Assembly (NCBI RefSeq): GCF_020523825.1
Contig: NZ_JAJALK010000011.1
Coordinates: 124,001 to 188,000 of the forward strand
Direction: 5' to 3'
Source of the DNA: Methylobacterium brachiatum
Lineage (GTDB): Bacteria > Pseudomonadota > Alphaproteobacteria > Rhizobiales > Beijerinckiaceae
DNA: 64,000 bases
How positions within the stretch are numbered: the stretch's first letter is position 1; every line of letters begins with the position of its first letter. The notes beneath the pieces are model-generated. The model ran no database searches and had not been told where the DNA came from. It saw only the letters and a list, made by a program, of their open reading frames with translations. The translations under genes and the position numbers were made by a program. Below are positions 1 to 8,738 of this stretch, in pieces.

Positions 1-163
1 CGCGGGCGTGCTCGTGCTTTCCGGGCTGATCGAGCGCGACGTGCCGGGCGTGCTCTCGACCTATCGCCACCAGGAGTTCCACCTCGTGCGCCACGGCCTG
101 ATCGAGGGCTGGGTCGCCCTGGTGCTGGCGCGGGGCGGTGCGGCGAAGCGGCCGCGCCGCTGA
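1..163 (+). CDS. prmA: Ribosomal protein L11 methyltransferase, C-terminal end only
   Basis: The last 53 codons and stop (frame begins at base 2) of a gene entering from the left edge. The tail contains LVLSGLIERDVPGVLSTY, then a short strand ending GWVALVLARG and a basic end. This matches the closing strands of the class I methyltransferase fold in PrmA, the enzyme that trimethylates ribosomal protein L11 from S-adenosylmethionine. The SAM-binding and substrate residues lie outside the window, so the call rests on the C-terminal signature alone. A ribosome-modulation-factor-like gene follows 30 bases later on the same strand. Confidence 0.65.
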   Translation, partial: AGVLVLSGLIERDVPGVLSTYRHQEFHLVRHGLIEGWVALVLARGGAAKRPRR

Positions 164-193
164 ACCCGCGACCGGCCCGCGCATTGCCCGGGC

Positions 194-382
194 ATGAGCC
201 AGACGCTGCACCACGATCCCCTTGCCGATCCGATCACCGAGGGCGCGTATGCACGGGCCCGGGGCCGGCCCAAGGATGCTTGTCCCTATCCGGCTAACTC
301 GCCCGCCCGCATCGCCTGGCTCGAAGGCTATGACGGTGTGCCGACCGGCCGTGCCCGGGACCTGCCGTCGGCGAGCGCCTGA
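194..382 (+). CDS. Ribosome modulation factor (Rmf)-like small protein
   Basis: A 62-residue protein. Residues 18-45 follow the Rmf pattern: a small-residue stretch, GRPKDACPY (Rmf has GR-K-CPY), then an arginine and WLEGY in place of the Rmf WLGGW. In enterobacteria Rmf binds 30S subunits near the anti-Shine-Dalgarno region and drives 70S dimers (hibernation) in stationary phase. This copy has an N-terminal extension of about 15 residues and a poorly conserved tail. It lies just downstream of prmA and converges with the next gene, with 12 bases between the stops. Ribosome binding is inferred from the motif only; it could be a divergent family member with another role. Confidence 0.65.
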   Translation: MSQTLHHDPLADPITEGAYARARGRPKDACPYPANSPARIAWLEGYDGVPTGRARDLPSASA

Positions 383-394
383 CCGACGGCCGCG

Positions 395-655
395 CTATCG
401 CGCGGTTCGGAGCGTCCCCGGTCGGGCCGCATCCTCCGGGGCTGTCTCGGCGTCCGGGCTGCCCGCCGCGTCCGCTTGCGCCACCGGAGCGCCCAACGCG
501 GCCATCAGCACGCGCAGGCCCTCCACCCATTCCTCGGCCTCGGCCAGCGAGCCGAAACCGTCGCGCCGGATCACCGTATCGGGCTCGATCGTGGTGATGG
601 CGTCGAAGAGGCCGTCGGGTCTGTCGCTGATCCGGTAGAAGACGCGGCGTGGCAT
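395..655 (-). CDS. Small hypothetical protein
   Basis: An 86-residue protein if read from the ATG at 655; a TTG six codons upstream is also in frame but less likely. The first 50 residues look folded (MPRRVFYRISDRPDGLFDAI and an EAEEWVEGLRVL helix). The last 30 are acidic and Ala/Pro-rich and probably disordered. I recognise no family and see no signal peptide or membrane segment. The start-site Shine-Dalgarno is weak. It converges with the Rmf-like gene. The open frame could be a by-product of the high GC, so confidence is moderate. Confidence 0.5.
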   Translation of the reverse strand: MPRRVFYRISDRPDGLFDAITTIEPDTVIRRDGFGSLAEAEEWVEGLRVLMAALGAPVAQADAAGSPDAETAPEDAARPGTLRTAR

Positions 656-855
656 GAGCGGGAGATAGGGCAAAGAACTGGCGTGATAAGATTGCGCACG
701 ACACTAAACCATAGGTTACAGCGTCGGGCTGCGTTCAGCGGAGGGGTTCAGCGAAGGAACTGTCGGCGTCCGGGAGCCCTGATGCCGAACCGAGCAGCGC
801 GCTTCCGGATCCCACGCGGTTGCGACCAGGGACCACCCGGCGATAGGCTCCCCCG

Positions 856-2688
856 ATGACAGAGCCATGTCCGCCCCGACCCCGTTTCCAGACCTTCGAC
901 GATCCGAGCCACCGCAAGGGGGCGGAGCGGATCGAGGCGCTGCGCGCGGCCCTGCGCGAGAGCGCGCTGGACGGCTTTGTCGTGCCCCGGGCCGATGAGC
1001 ACCAATCGGAATACGTGCCGGCCGACGCGGAGCGGCTCGCCTGGCTGACCGGCTTCACGGGCTCGGCCGGAACCGCGGTGGTGCTGATGGAGTCGGCGGC
1101 GCTGATCGTCGACGGCCGCTACACCCTGCAGGCGCCCGAGCAGGTCGATACCGGCGTGATCACCGTGGTGCCGCTGGCCGAATCGACCGCCGAAGCCTGG
1201 ATCGCCGACAACCTGAAGCGCGATCAGGTGCTCGGCTACGATCCCTGGCTGCACACCTCGGATGGTGTTGCACGCCTGGAGCGGGCTGCGGTGAAGGCCG
1301 GCGGTTCGGTGCGCCCCGTTCCGAACCTGGTCGATGCCGTCTGGGCCGGGCGCCCGAAGCCCCCCGCCGGGCCTGTCGTCGTCCATCCCGAGGCCCTCGC
1401 GGGCGAGACGGTCGCCGAGAAGCTCACGCGGGTTCGCGACGCCCTGGCCGAGGGCGGCTGCGACGCCCTGGTGATCTCGGACCCGCACAATCTCGCCTGG
1501 GCGTTCAACCTGCGCGGCTTCGATGTCGGCCACACGCCGCTGGCGCTCGGCTACGCGATCCTGCCGCGCGAGGGACGGGCCCGGCTGTTCCTGTCCTCAC
1601 CCAAGGTCGATCCGGCGCTGCGGACGGCCCTGGCGCCGGTGGCCGAGATCCTGTCGCGCGCCGATCTCGATGACGGGCTCGGCTCGTTCAGCGGCGTGCG
1701 CGTCCGGGTCGATTCCGCCACGGGCGCCGTCGCCCTGAAGGAGAAGATCGAGGCTGCGGGCGGGACCGCCGATATCGGCAAGGATCCGATCACCGGCATG
1801 AAGGCGGTCAAGAACGCCGCCGAGATCGCCGGCACCCGCGCCGCCCATACCCGCGACGGCGCGAGCGTCGTGCGCTTCCTGGCCTGGCTCGACGGCGCCG
1901 CCGAAGCTGGGGGCTTGAGCGAGATCGCCGCGGTGGAGGCCCTGGAGGATTTCCGCGCGGCCGGCGGCGACCTGCGCGACGTGTCGTTCCCGACGATCTC
2001 GGGTTCCGGCCCGAACGGGGCGATCGTCCATTATCGGGTGACCCGCGCCAGCGACCGGATCGTGCGGCCGGGCGAGCTGTTCCTGATCGATTCCGGGGCG
2101 CAATACCCGGACGGCACCACCGACATCACCCGCACGGTCGCGGTCGGCGAGCCCACCGAGGCGATGCGCGACCGGTTCACCCGGGTCCTGAAGGGCCACA
2201 TCGCCATCGCCCGGGCGGTCTTCCCCAAAGGCACCACCGGCGCCCAGATCGATGCCTTCGCCCGCGCGCCGCTCTGGCAGGCGGGGCTCGATTTCGACCA
2301 TGGCACCGGCCACGGCGTCGGCTCGTTCCTGTCGGTGCACGAGGGCCCGCAGCGCATCGCCAAGACCGGGACCGTCGCCCTGGAACCCGGCATGATCCTG
2401 TCGAACGAGCCCGGCTACTACGCGCCCGGCGCCTACGGCATCCGGATCGAGAACCTCGTCCTGGTTGAGCCGCGCGCCATCCTGGGCGGTGAGCGCCCGA
2501 TGCTCGGCTTCGAGACCCTGACGCTCGCCCCCTACGACCGGCGGCTGATCCACCCGGATCTTCTCGCACCGGAGGAGCGGGCCTGGATCGACGCCTATCA
2601 CGCCCGGGTGCGCGACACCCTCGCGCCGCTCCTCGATGCGGAAACCCGCGGCTGGCTGGACCGCGCGACGGCGCCGCTGGCGGAGTGA
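856..2688 (+). CDS. pepP: Xaa-Pro aminopeptidase (aminopeptidase P, M24B)
   Basis: A 610-residue cytosolic dinuclear-metal peptidase that removes an N-terminal residue preceding proline. It has the long three-domain layout: two creatinase-type N-terminal domains (about 23-150 and 165-320), the pita-bread M24 domain (about 325-540) and a C-terminal extension from about 548 ending in an APYDRRLI-type block. The five metal ligands are visible: D412 in FLIDSG, D423 in DGTTDITR, H486 in HGTGHGVG, E518 in SNEPGYY and E532 in GIRIENL. The length matches the roughly 600-residue alphaproteobacterial and eukaryotic form rather than the 440-residue E. coli enzyme. The start is the first ATG with nothing longer in frame. 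It stands alone on its strand. Confidence 0.95.
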   Translation: MTEPCPPRPRFQTFDDPSHRKGAERIEALRAALRESALDGFVVPRADEHQSEYVPADAERLAWLTGFTGSAGTAVVLMESAALIVDGRYTLQAPEQVDTGVITVVPLAESTAEAWIADNLKRDQVLGYDPWLHTSDGVARLERAAVKAGGSVRPVPNLVDAVWAGRPKPPAGPVVVHPEALAGETVAEKLTRVRDALAEGGCDALVISDPHNLAWAFNLRGFDVGHTPLALGYAILPREGRARLFLSSPKVDPALRTALAPVAEILSRADLDDGLGSFSGVRVRVDSATGAVALKEKIEAAGGTADIGKDPITGMKAVKNAAEIAGTRAAHTRDGASVVRFLAWLDGAAEAGGLSEIAAVEALEDFRAAGGDLRDVSFPTISGSGPNGAIVHYRVTRASDRIVRPGELFLIDSGAQYPDGTTDITRTVAVGEPTEAMRDRFTRVLKGHIAIARAVFPKGTTGAQIDAFARAPLWQAGLDFDHGTGHGVGSFLSVHEGPQRIAKTGTVALEPGMILSNEPGYYAPGAYGIRIENLVLVEPRAILGGERPMLGFETLTLAPYDRRLIHPDLLAPEERAWIDAYHARVRDTLAPLLDAETRGWLDRATAPLAE

Positions 2689-2819
2689 GGGCGGGCTGTC
2701 GCTCAAGGCTTGCCCTTGTGCGGGCGCAGGCGGCACGACAGAGTGAGCGGACCTCCGAGTCGGCCTCCGTTCGTTCGCGCCATGGGCTGGCCGATTCGGA
2801 TCATCGAGAGTGATCGATC

Positions 2820-3113
2820 GTGCCCCGACGTTCTCCGGATCTCGCCGAAGTCGCCAAGAAGGCCGCCAACGCGTCCTTCGGCAGCCCCCTGGTGCAGGCC
2901 GTCCGCCTCGGCGACATGGAAGGGTCTGATGGCGATGATGTCCGGCGCGTGCAGCTGATCGTCTCCGACGACGCCATCGACCAGCTCGACGGCGACAAGC
3001 TGCTCGATGCCGGCTTGGCGATCCGCAAAGCCCTGCAGAAGGCCGGCGAGACGCTGCGCGTGGTCGTCGAGTATGCCGAGCAGCGTGAGCTCGACGAACT
3101 TGGCGCTCATTAA
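2820..3113 (+). CDS. Hypothetical partner of the downstream HEPN protein
   Basis: A 97-residue protein with a GTG start. The N-terminal third is basic; the rest reads as an alternating helix/strand domain (RRVQLIVSDDAIDQLDGDKL, then LLDAGLAIRKALQKAGETLR and VVVEYAEQRELDELG). I recognise no family. It lacks the GSR-DD pattern of MNT-type nucleotidyltransferases that often pair with HEPN proteins. Its last 29 bases overlap the start of the HEPN gene, so the two are almost certainly co-translated. A small first gene overlapping a HEPN gene suggests an antitoxin or adaptor role, but that is inference from context only. Confidence 0.6.
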   Translation: MPRRSPDLAEVAKKAANASFGSPLVQAVRLGDMEGSDGDDVRRVQLIVSDDAIDQLDGDKLLDAGLAIRKALQKAGETLRVVVEYAEQRELDELGAH

Positions 3114-3609
3114 TTCCGAGCATCTGTTCAGCCAGGCGGATGCGCTTCTTCTCCAAACCGGCCGCGGCTCGTTGCGGCAGGCTGACCTACGCCGCACCTT
3201 CTCCAACGCATATTACGGCCTGTTTCACGCGATCCTGACGGCCGCGGCCGATGAGGCCGTTGGAAGGACGCGGCGGAACGATCCACTTTGGACGCTGGCC
3301 TATCGTTCCATATCTCACCAGCGATTGAAGACCGTGTGCAACGATCTTCAGGCAGCGACCCTCAAGCCGAAGATCAGGCGGTATGAGCCGCCCGGCGGAT
3401 TTGGTGGTCACATCGTCACGATTGCCGGTGCCGTTTCAGAATTGCAGGACCGGCGGCACGCTGCCGACTACGATCCGTCCCAGTCGTTCCTGCAAACGGA
3501 CGCGCGGGCAGCGCTTCAGACGGCCCGGTCGGCCGTCAACCGATTGGCCTATCTGGAGGCGGATCAGCGACGGGCGTTCCTCTACCTCCTCCTGTTCGAG
3601 CCCAGCTGA
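3085..3609 (+). CDS. HEPN-domain-like protein (UPF0332-like)
   Basis: A 174-residue, mostly helical protein read from the GTG at 3085; a TTG at 3100 is an alternative start. Residues 36-50 (RRTFSNAYYGLFHAI) match the first helix of HEPN proteins, where an arginine precedes a Y-Y/F-H cluster. Residues 123-131 (RRHAADYDP) match the second HEPN motif, with A-D-Y in place of the RX4-6H catalytic histidine of RNase-type HEPN toxins. HEPN domains act as RNases or as non-catalytic partners in toxin-antitoxin and defence modules; which applies here cannot be decided. It overlaps the upstream 97-residue gene by 29 bases. I found no other toxin-antitoxin part nearby. Confidence 0.7.
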   Translation: MSSTNLALINSEHLFSQADALLLQTGRGSLRQADLRRTFSNAYYGLFHAILTAAADEAVGRTRRNDPLWTLAYRSISHQRLKTVCNDLQAATLKPKIRRYEPPGGFGGHIVTIAGAVSELQDRRHAADYDPSQSFLQTDARAALQTARSAVNRLAYLEADQRRAFLYLLLFEPS

Positions 3610-3765
3610 GCGACCCCAGCGGCGTCATGGTCTCCGTCTCACCGCGCGGAGCGGAGGACAGGATGCGGACCCCCGCGCTATAAGTCGCCTTGTCACAGAA
3701 AAGCCGGCGCCGGTCCCGCGGACCCCCGTGTGAAACCGCGACCGCCCCGCGCGCGAAGGGACAGC

Positions 3766-5916
3766 ATGATCCGCCGCCTCGCCTTCCTGGTCCTGATGCT
3801 CGCCGCGAGCCTGTCGGCCGCGTCGGCCCAAGGTTTCCGCACGCCGCCCGATCTCGTGCGGGCGAGCCTGGTCGCCGAGCCCGTCGCGGTGGCGGGCGCG
3901 CAGCCATTCACCCTGGCGGTGCGGATGCAGGTGAAGCCGGGCTGGCACGTCTACTGGCGCAATCCGGGCGATTCCGGCCTGCCGCCCGAGGTGACCTGGA
4001 CCCTGCCGGCGGGCTTCAACGCCGGCGCGATCCGGTGGCCGGCGCCCGAGCGCATCGCGATCGCGACGCTGATGAATTACGGCTACGAGGGCGAGGTCAC
4101 CTTGCTCGTGCCGGTCACGCCGCCGCCGAGCCTCGACCCGGCGGATCCCGTGCGGATCCAGGCCAAGCTGACCTATCTGGTCTGCGAGACCGAATGCGTT
4201 CCGGGCTCCGCCGACCTCGCCCTGACCCTGCCGGTGGGCGAGCCTCGGCCCGATGCCGATCAGGCCGCCCTGTTCGCCCGCGCCCGGACCGCCCTGCCCG
4301 CCCCGGCGCTCTGGCCGCTGCGCCTGTCCAGCCAGGGCGACACCCTGCAGCTCGATTTCGCCGCGGCGGGTCTCAAGCCGGAGACCATCAAGAGCGCGTC
4401 CTTCTTCCCCTATTCCGAGACCGCGATCGACAATGCCGCCGCGCAGGTGATGACCGTCGACGAGACCGGCCTGCATCTCACCCTGGCCCGGAGCAGCCCC
4501 GCCGAGCCGGCGCCCGCCGCCCTGCCCGGCGTGCTGACCGTCGAGGAGGCGACCGGCGCCGGCACCCACCGGCTTGCCTTCGCGTATGGCGACGAGCCGG
4601 TGCTGCCGGCCGCGACGGCGGTGCCCGAGGCTCCGGCCGCGCCGCAGGCGGCCCCTGCCTTCGACGCGCTGACGCTGGTGAGCGCGGTCGGGCTCGCCTT
4701 CCTCGGCGGCCTGATCCTCAACCTGATGCCCTGCGTCTTCCCGGTCCTGTCGATCAAGGTGCTGGGCCTCGTGCGGCACGCCGGCGAGAGCGCCGCCCGT
4801 GTCCGGCTGCACGGCCTCGCCTACACGGCGGGCGTGCTCGTGAGCTTCCTCGGCTTGGCCGGCCTGTTGCTCGCCCTCAAGGGCGGCGGGGCGGCGATCG
4901 GCTGGGGTTTCCAGCTGCAATCGCCGACGGTGGTCGCCGGCCTCGCCTATCTGCTGCTCGCGATGGGCCTGAGCCTGTCGGGAGTGGTCCATCTCGGCGG
5001 GCGGCTCGCCGGACTCGGCGACGGCCTCGCCCGGCGCTCGGGGCTCAGCGGCTCGTTCTTCACCGGCGTGCTGGCGACCCTGGTGGCGACCCCCTGCACG
5101 GCGCCGTTCATGGGCTCGGCGGTGGGCTTCGCGCTGACCCAGAGCGCCGGCGTCGCCCTCGCGGTGTTCGCGAGCCTCGGGCTCGGCCTCGCCCTGCCGT
5201 TCCTGCTGCTCACCCTGTGGCCGCCGGCCCTGCGGGTGTTGCCGCGTCCGGGCGTCTGGATGGAGACCCTGAAGCAGGTTCTGGCCTTCCCGGTCTACGC
5301 CACGGTGGCGTGGCTGGTCTGGGTCCTGGCGCAGCAGGTCGGGCCGCAGGGGCTGCTCGCCGGGCTGATCGGCCTCGTGCTGGTGGGCTTCGCCGCCTGG
5401 GCCTGGGAGCATGGGCGCGCGGCGACGCCGGGCTTCGGGCGGGTCGCCCAGGGGCTCGCGGTGCTCACGATCCTGGCAGTCGCAGGCCTGACGCTCAGCC
5501 TCGACCGCGACCGGGCGGCCCCCGCCGCCCAGGCCGCCGCCGACGGCGTCCAGCCGTTCACCCAGGCCCGTCTGGATTCCCTGGTGAACGAGCGCCGGCC
5601 GGTCTTCGTGAACATGACCGCCGCCTGGTGCATCACCTGCGCGGTCAACGAGACGACCTCGCTCTCGACCCAGGCGGTGCGGGCGGCGATGGCGGATCGG
5701 GGCATCACCTACCTGAAGGGCGACTGGACCAACCAGAACCCGGAGATCACGCGCCTGCTGGAGAAGCACGGGCGCAGCGGCGTGCCGCTGTACCTGCTCT
5801 ACACCGGGACGGGGGAACCCCAGGTGCTGCCGCAGATCCTCACCGAGGGGACGGTGCTGGCGGCCCTGGAAACGGTGCCGGCCTCAGCGAACAAGAGCGC
5901 GGCGCTGGCCCGCTGA
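3766..5916 (+). CDS. dsbD: DsbD/ScsB-type transmembrane protein-disulfide reductase
   Basis: A 716-residue inner-membrane protein that passes electrons from cytosolic thioredoxin to periplasmic thiol proteins. The start at 3766 is chosen because GAAGGGA sits 5 bases upstream and a clean signal peptide follows (MIRRLAFLVLMLAASLSAASA). The N-terminal periplasmic domain (about 25-300) has paired cysteines C140 and C144. The membrane domain (about 305-590) has the redox cysteines C323 in NLMPCVFPV and C444 in VATPCTAPF. The C-terminal thioredoxin-like domain has WCITC (C622, C625). The long N-terminal domain with a WHVYWRNPGDSG motif is the ScsB-like version, so copper-stress or general periplasmic reduction are both possible. 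It converges with phoB, 13 bases apart. Confidence 0.9.
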   Translation: MIRRLAFLVLMLAASLSAASAQGFRTPPDLVRASLVAEPVAVAGAQPFTLAVRMQVKPGWHVYWRNPGDSGLPPEVTWTLPAGFNAGAIRWPAPERIAIATLMNYGYEGEVTLLVPVTPPPSLDPADPVRIQAKLTYLVCETECVPGSADLALTLPVGEPRPDADQAALFARARTALPAPALWPLRLSSQGDTLQLDFAAAGLKPETIKSASFFPYSETAIDNAAAQVMTVDETGLHLTLARSSPAEPAPAALPGVLTVEEATGAGTHRLAFAYGDEPVLPAATAVPEAPAAPQAAPAFDALTLVSAVGLAFLGGLILNLMPCVFPVLSIKVLGLVRHAGESAARVRLHGLAYTAGVLVSFLGLAGLLLALKGGGAAIGWGFQLQSPTVVAGLAYLLLAMGLSLSGVVHLGGRLAGLGDGLARRSGLSGSFFTGVLATLVATPCTAPFMGSAVGFALTQSAGVALAVFASLGLGLALPFLLLTLWPPALRVLPRPGVWMETLKQVLAFPVYATVAWLVWVLAQQVGPQGLLAGLIGLVLVGFAAWAWEHGRAATPGFGRVAQGLAVLTILAVAGLTLSLDRDRAAPAAQAAADGVQPFTQARLDSLVNERRPVFVNMTAAWCITCAVNETTSLSTQAVRAAMADRGITYLKGDWTNQNPEITRLLEKHGRSGVPLYLLYTGTGEPQVLPQILTEGTVLAALETVPASANKSAALAR

Positions 5917-5929
5917 CCGGACAGGCGGT

Positions 5930-6631
5930 CTAGGCTTCCAGCGAGAACGTCTCGTCGAAGGCGTAGCCAGACCCCCGCACCGTGCGGATCGGGTCGGCCT
6001 GCCGGGGCGCGTTGAGCGCCTTGCGCAGGCGCCCGACATGCACGTCGACGGTGCGCTCGTCGATATAGACGTCGTGGCCCCAGACCCCGTCGAGGAGCTG
6101 CTCGCGGGAGAAGACCCGGCCGGGGGCCAGCATCAGGAATTCGAGCAGGCGGAACTCGGTGGGGCCGAGATGGAGCTCCTCGCCGGCGCGGCGGACCCGG
6201 TGCCCGGTGCGGTCGAGCTCGATATCGCCGGCCGCCAGCCGGTCGGCGACATGGGCGGGCTTGGCCCGGCGCAGCAGCGCCCGCACCCGGGCCAGCAATT
6301 CCGGCACCGAGAACGGCTTGACGATGTAGTCGTCGGCGCCCGTGCCGAGGCCGCGGACCCGGTCGCCCTCCTCGCCCCGGGCGGTGAGCATGATCACTGG
6401 CAGCCGCTCGGTCTCGCGCCGGGCGCGGATGCGGCGGCACAGCTCGATCCCCGAGAGGCCCGGCAGCATCCAGTCGAGCAGCACCAGATCCGGGGTGCGC
6501 TCGGCCAGGAGCAGTTCCGCGTCGTCGCCGCGCGTCGCCGAATCGACCAGGAAGCCCTCGGCCTCCAGGTTGTAGCGCAGCAGGGTGGTCAGGGCCTCCT
6601 CGTCCTCGACGATCAGGACTTGCATGCTCAC
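5930..6631 (-). CDS. phoB: Phosphate regulon response regulator PhoB
   Basis: A 233-residue OmpR-family regulator. The receiver domain (1-120) has the acidic pair E9/D10, phospho-acceptor D53 in LVLLDWMLPG, T83 and K105. The winged-helix domain (about 130-230) ends with RTVDVHVGRLRKAL and GSGYAFDE, the usual DNA-recognition and wing segments. It reads from GTG at 6631 with a GGAACAGG upstream; an ATG two codons later is an alternative. It is the last gene of the pst operon, 171 bases after phoU. Phosphorylated PhoB would bind the Pho box ahead of pstS. The cognate kinase gene phoR is not in the window. Confidence 0.95.
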   Translation of the reverse strand: MSMQVLIVEDEEALTTLLRYNLEAEGFLVDSATRGDDAELLLAERTPDLVLLDWMLPGLSGIELCRRIRARRETERLPVIMLTARGEEGDRVRGLGTGADDYIVKPFSVPELLARVRALLRRAKPAHVADRLAAGDIELDRTGHRVRRAGEELHLGPTEFRLLEFLMLAPGRVFSREQLLDGVWGHDVYIDERTVDVHVGRLRKALNAPRQADPIRTVRGSGYAFDETFSLEA

Positions 6632-6802
6632 GTTCGTTAACCTGTTCCGTACTCGGTACCGGCCGGCGCGCCCGCGCCGGGGGACCCGGACGCGCCGATG
6701 GTGCGGCAGAGGCCGCCATCCCTCAAGCCGCAGGCCGCCACAATCGGGCGTTGCCCCACAGGGCAGCGTGCGGATCGGGCCGGCCGCACCGCGACCCGCC
6801 TG

Positions 6803-7525
6803 TTACGGGGCCGTGGCGGCGGGGCCGACGGTCGCGTAGTTCGACGCGTCGTTCTTCGGCCGCTCGCCCGCCAGGGTCTCACCGGTGGCGAGGTAGTGGA
6901 TCGTCTCGGCGATGTTGGTGGTGTGGTCGCCGATGCGCTCGACGTTCTTGGCGCAGAACAGCAGGTGCGTGCAGAACGAGATGTTGCGCGGATCTTCCAT
7001 CATGTAGGTCAGGAGTTCGCGGAACAGCGAGTTGTACAGCGCGTCGATCTCGCCGTCGCGCTCCCAGACGTCGTAGGCGGCCTTGACGTCGCGGCTCGCA
7101 TAGGCGTCGAGGATGTCCTTGAGCTGCGCCTCGGCGAGGTCGCTCATGTGGCGCACGCCGAGCACGATCTTCTGCGCCGGCGCCTGATCGGAAATCGCCA
7201 CGACGCGCTTGGCGACGTTCTTGGCGAGGTCGCCGATCCGCTCCAGGTCGCCCGAGACGCGGATCGCCGAGATGGTCTCGCGCAGGTCGATCGCCAGGGG
7301 CTGCCGCCGGGCGATGAGCAGCACGGCCCGCTCCTCGATGTCGCGCTGGAGCGCGTCGAGACGCTTGTCGGCGACAATCACCGCCTGGGCGAGCGTATCG
7401 TCCCGGCGGACCAGGGCGTCGGTCGCCTCGGCGGCCATCTTCTCGGCCACGCCGCCCATCTCGGAGATGGAGCGACGCAGGTCATCGAGGTCGGTGTCGT
7501 AGGAGCTGACGATATGGCCGGGCAT
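6803..7525 (-). CDS. phoU: Phosphate uptake regulator PhoU
   Basis: A 240-residue all-helical protein made of two PhoU repeats, each with a three-helix bundle. The metal-cluster motifs ExxxD are at E95/D99 (GDLERIGDLAKN) and E196/D200 (NVERIGDHTTN). PhoU links the PstSCAB transporter to the PhoR/PhoB system and keeps the regulon off when phosphate is plentiful. The start at 7525 is set by GAAGGATCC six bases upstream; a longer frame to 7636 has no support. It is separated from pstB by an unusually long 375-base gap, so an internal promoter or processing site is possible. Confidence 0.96.
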   Translation of the reverse strand: MPGHIVSSYDTDLDDLRRSISEMGGVAEKMAAEATDALVRRDDTLAQAVIVADKRLDALQRDIEERAVLLIARRQPLAIDLRETISAIRVSGDLERIGDLAKNVAKRVVAISDQAPAQKIVLGVRHMSDLAEAQLKDILDAYASRDVKAAYDVWERDGEIDALYNSLFRELLTYMMEDPRNISFCTHLLFCAKNVERIGDHTTNIAETIHYLATGETLAGERPKNDASNYATVGPAATAP

Positions 7526-7900
7526 GGTGGATCCTTCGATGGCGTCCCGCAAACCTTGATCCGCGAGGTCTGGCGGAAACCCGCCGCTGCGGTCACGGGC
7601 GCCGGGGCGCGTGCCCCGGTGCCCACTCCCTTGCATTGTCGAGAACAGGCTGCGGAGCGGTGAGGATCGGCATCCCGAGCCGCGCCCGCGACCGGAACTA
7701 CCGGGCCGTGCCGATGTTCCCCGACCGAGCAGCCTGTTCCGAAGACGCGCCGGCGCTTGTTACGCTTGGGCGCGGCCCCTAGTCTTTAGAGCGATGCTCT
7801 TTGCTCGCCGAAACCGTATTCAACGTTGCGGAAAGCGGTAAACATCCCGTTTGACGTCTTCGCATCCCGGAGGTGAACGTCCGTCCTCCGGGGTTTTGGT
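7526..7900. other. Long spacer between pstB and phoU with hairpins
   Basis: No credible gene lies in these 375 bases. Just 3-prime of pstB a GC stem (7866-7873 with 7885-7892, 11-base loop) is followed on the plus strand by TTTT, so as a T-tailed terminator it faces the plus strand. On the pstB strand it is a bare hairpin that could mark a transcript end or stabilise the pstB mRNA. Farther on, GAACAGGCTGC near 7643 and its partner near 7729 form a wide inverted repeat. Either could separate phoU-phoB expression from pstSCAB. No Pho box was found here. Confidence 0.45.
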
Positions 7901-8716
7901 TCAGCCGAACCGGCCGGTAATGTAATCCTGCGTGCGCTGCTCGACCGGGTTCATGAACATGCGGTTCGTGGGTCCGAATTCGATCAGCTCGCCGAGATAC
8001 ATGAAGGCGGTGAACTGCGAGATGCGGGCCGCCTGCTGCATGTTGTGGGTGACGATCACGATGGTGAACTCGTCGCGCAGCTGCTCGATCAGCTCCTCGA
8101 TCCGGCCGGTGGAGATCGGGTCGAGGGCCGAGGTGGGCTCGTCGAACAGGATCACCTCCGGGCTCTGGGCCACGGTGCGGGCGATGCACAGGCGCTGCTG
8201 CTGCCCGCCCGACAGGCCGGTGCCGGCTTGGCGCAGCTTGTCCTTCACCTCGTCCCAGAGGGCGGCCTTGCGCAAGGCCTGCTCCACCCGCCCGTCGAGT
8301 TCGGATTTCGGCAGCTTCTCGTAGAGGCGCAGGCCGAAGGCGACGTTGTCGTAGATCGACATCGGGAAGGGCGTCGGCTTCTGGAACACCATGCCGATGC
8401 GCGAGCGCAGCTCGTTCAGATCGATCGCGGGATCGAGCACGTTCTGGCCGTCGAGCAGGATCTGCCCCTCCGCCCGCTGCTCCGGGTAGAGGCTGTAGAT
8501 CCGGTTGAAGCAGCGCAGCAGGGTGGACTTGCCGCAGCCGGACGGGCCGATCAGCGCCGTGACCTGCCGGTCATGGAAGTTGATGTCGACATTCTTCAGC
8601 CCGTGGAAGCTGCCGTAGTAGAAGTTCAGGCCCTTCACGGCGATGCGGACCGCCCCACTCTCGTTGGCGTGGTTGCGGGTGAGATCGACCGTGGGGATCG
8701 CGGAGGCGGCGTTCAT
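7901..8716 (-). CDS. pstB: Phosphate ABC transporter ATP-binding protein PstB
   Basis: A 271-residue ATPase subunit of the high-affinity phosphate importer, working as a dimer on the cytosolic face of PstC-PstA. Walker A is GPSGCGKST (57-65), the Q-loop glutamine is Q112 in [10 protein letters not shown], the ABC signature is LSGGQQQR (168-175) and Walker B with the catalytic Glu is [13 protein letters not shown] (D192, E193). The [18 protein letters not shown] block is specific to PstB. The roughly 20-residue N-terminal extension is normal for the group. A GAGGACACGACG ribosome site precedes the ATG. It follows pstA by 22 bases. Confidence 0.97.
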   Translation of the reverse strand: MNAASAIPTVDLTRNHANESGAVRIAVKGLNFYYGSFHGLKNVDINFHDRQVTALIGPSGCGKSTLLRCFNRIYSLYPEQRAEGQILLDGQNVLDPAIDLNELRSRIGMVFQKPTPFPMSIYDNVAFGLRLYEKLPKSELDGRVEQALRKAALWDEVKDKLRQAGTGLSGGQQQRLCIARTVAQSPEVILFDEPTSALDPISTGRIEELIEQLRDEFTIVIVTHNMQQAARISQFTAFMYLGELIEFGPTNRMFMNPVEQRTQDYITGRFG

Positions 8717-8738
8717 CGTCGTGTCCTCGAGAAGGGTC

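Noticed and set aside
2820-3113. MNT-type nucleotidyltransferase antitoxin for the HEPN protein
   Set aside because: The GS-x-R/A-x-G and paired aspartate motifs of MNT proteins are missing.
3625-5769. A 714-codon minus-strand open frame opposite dsbD
   Set aside because: It is a low-complexity Gln/Arg/Gly-rich product antisense to a well-defined membrane reductase.
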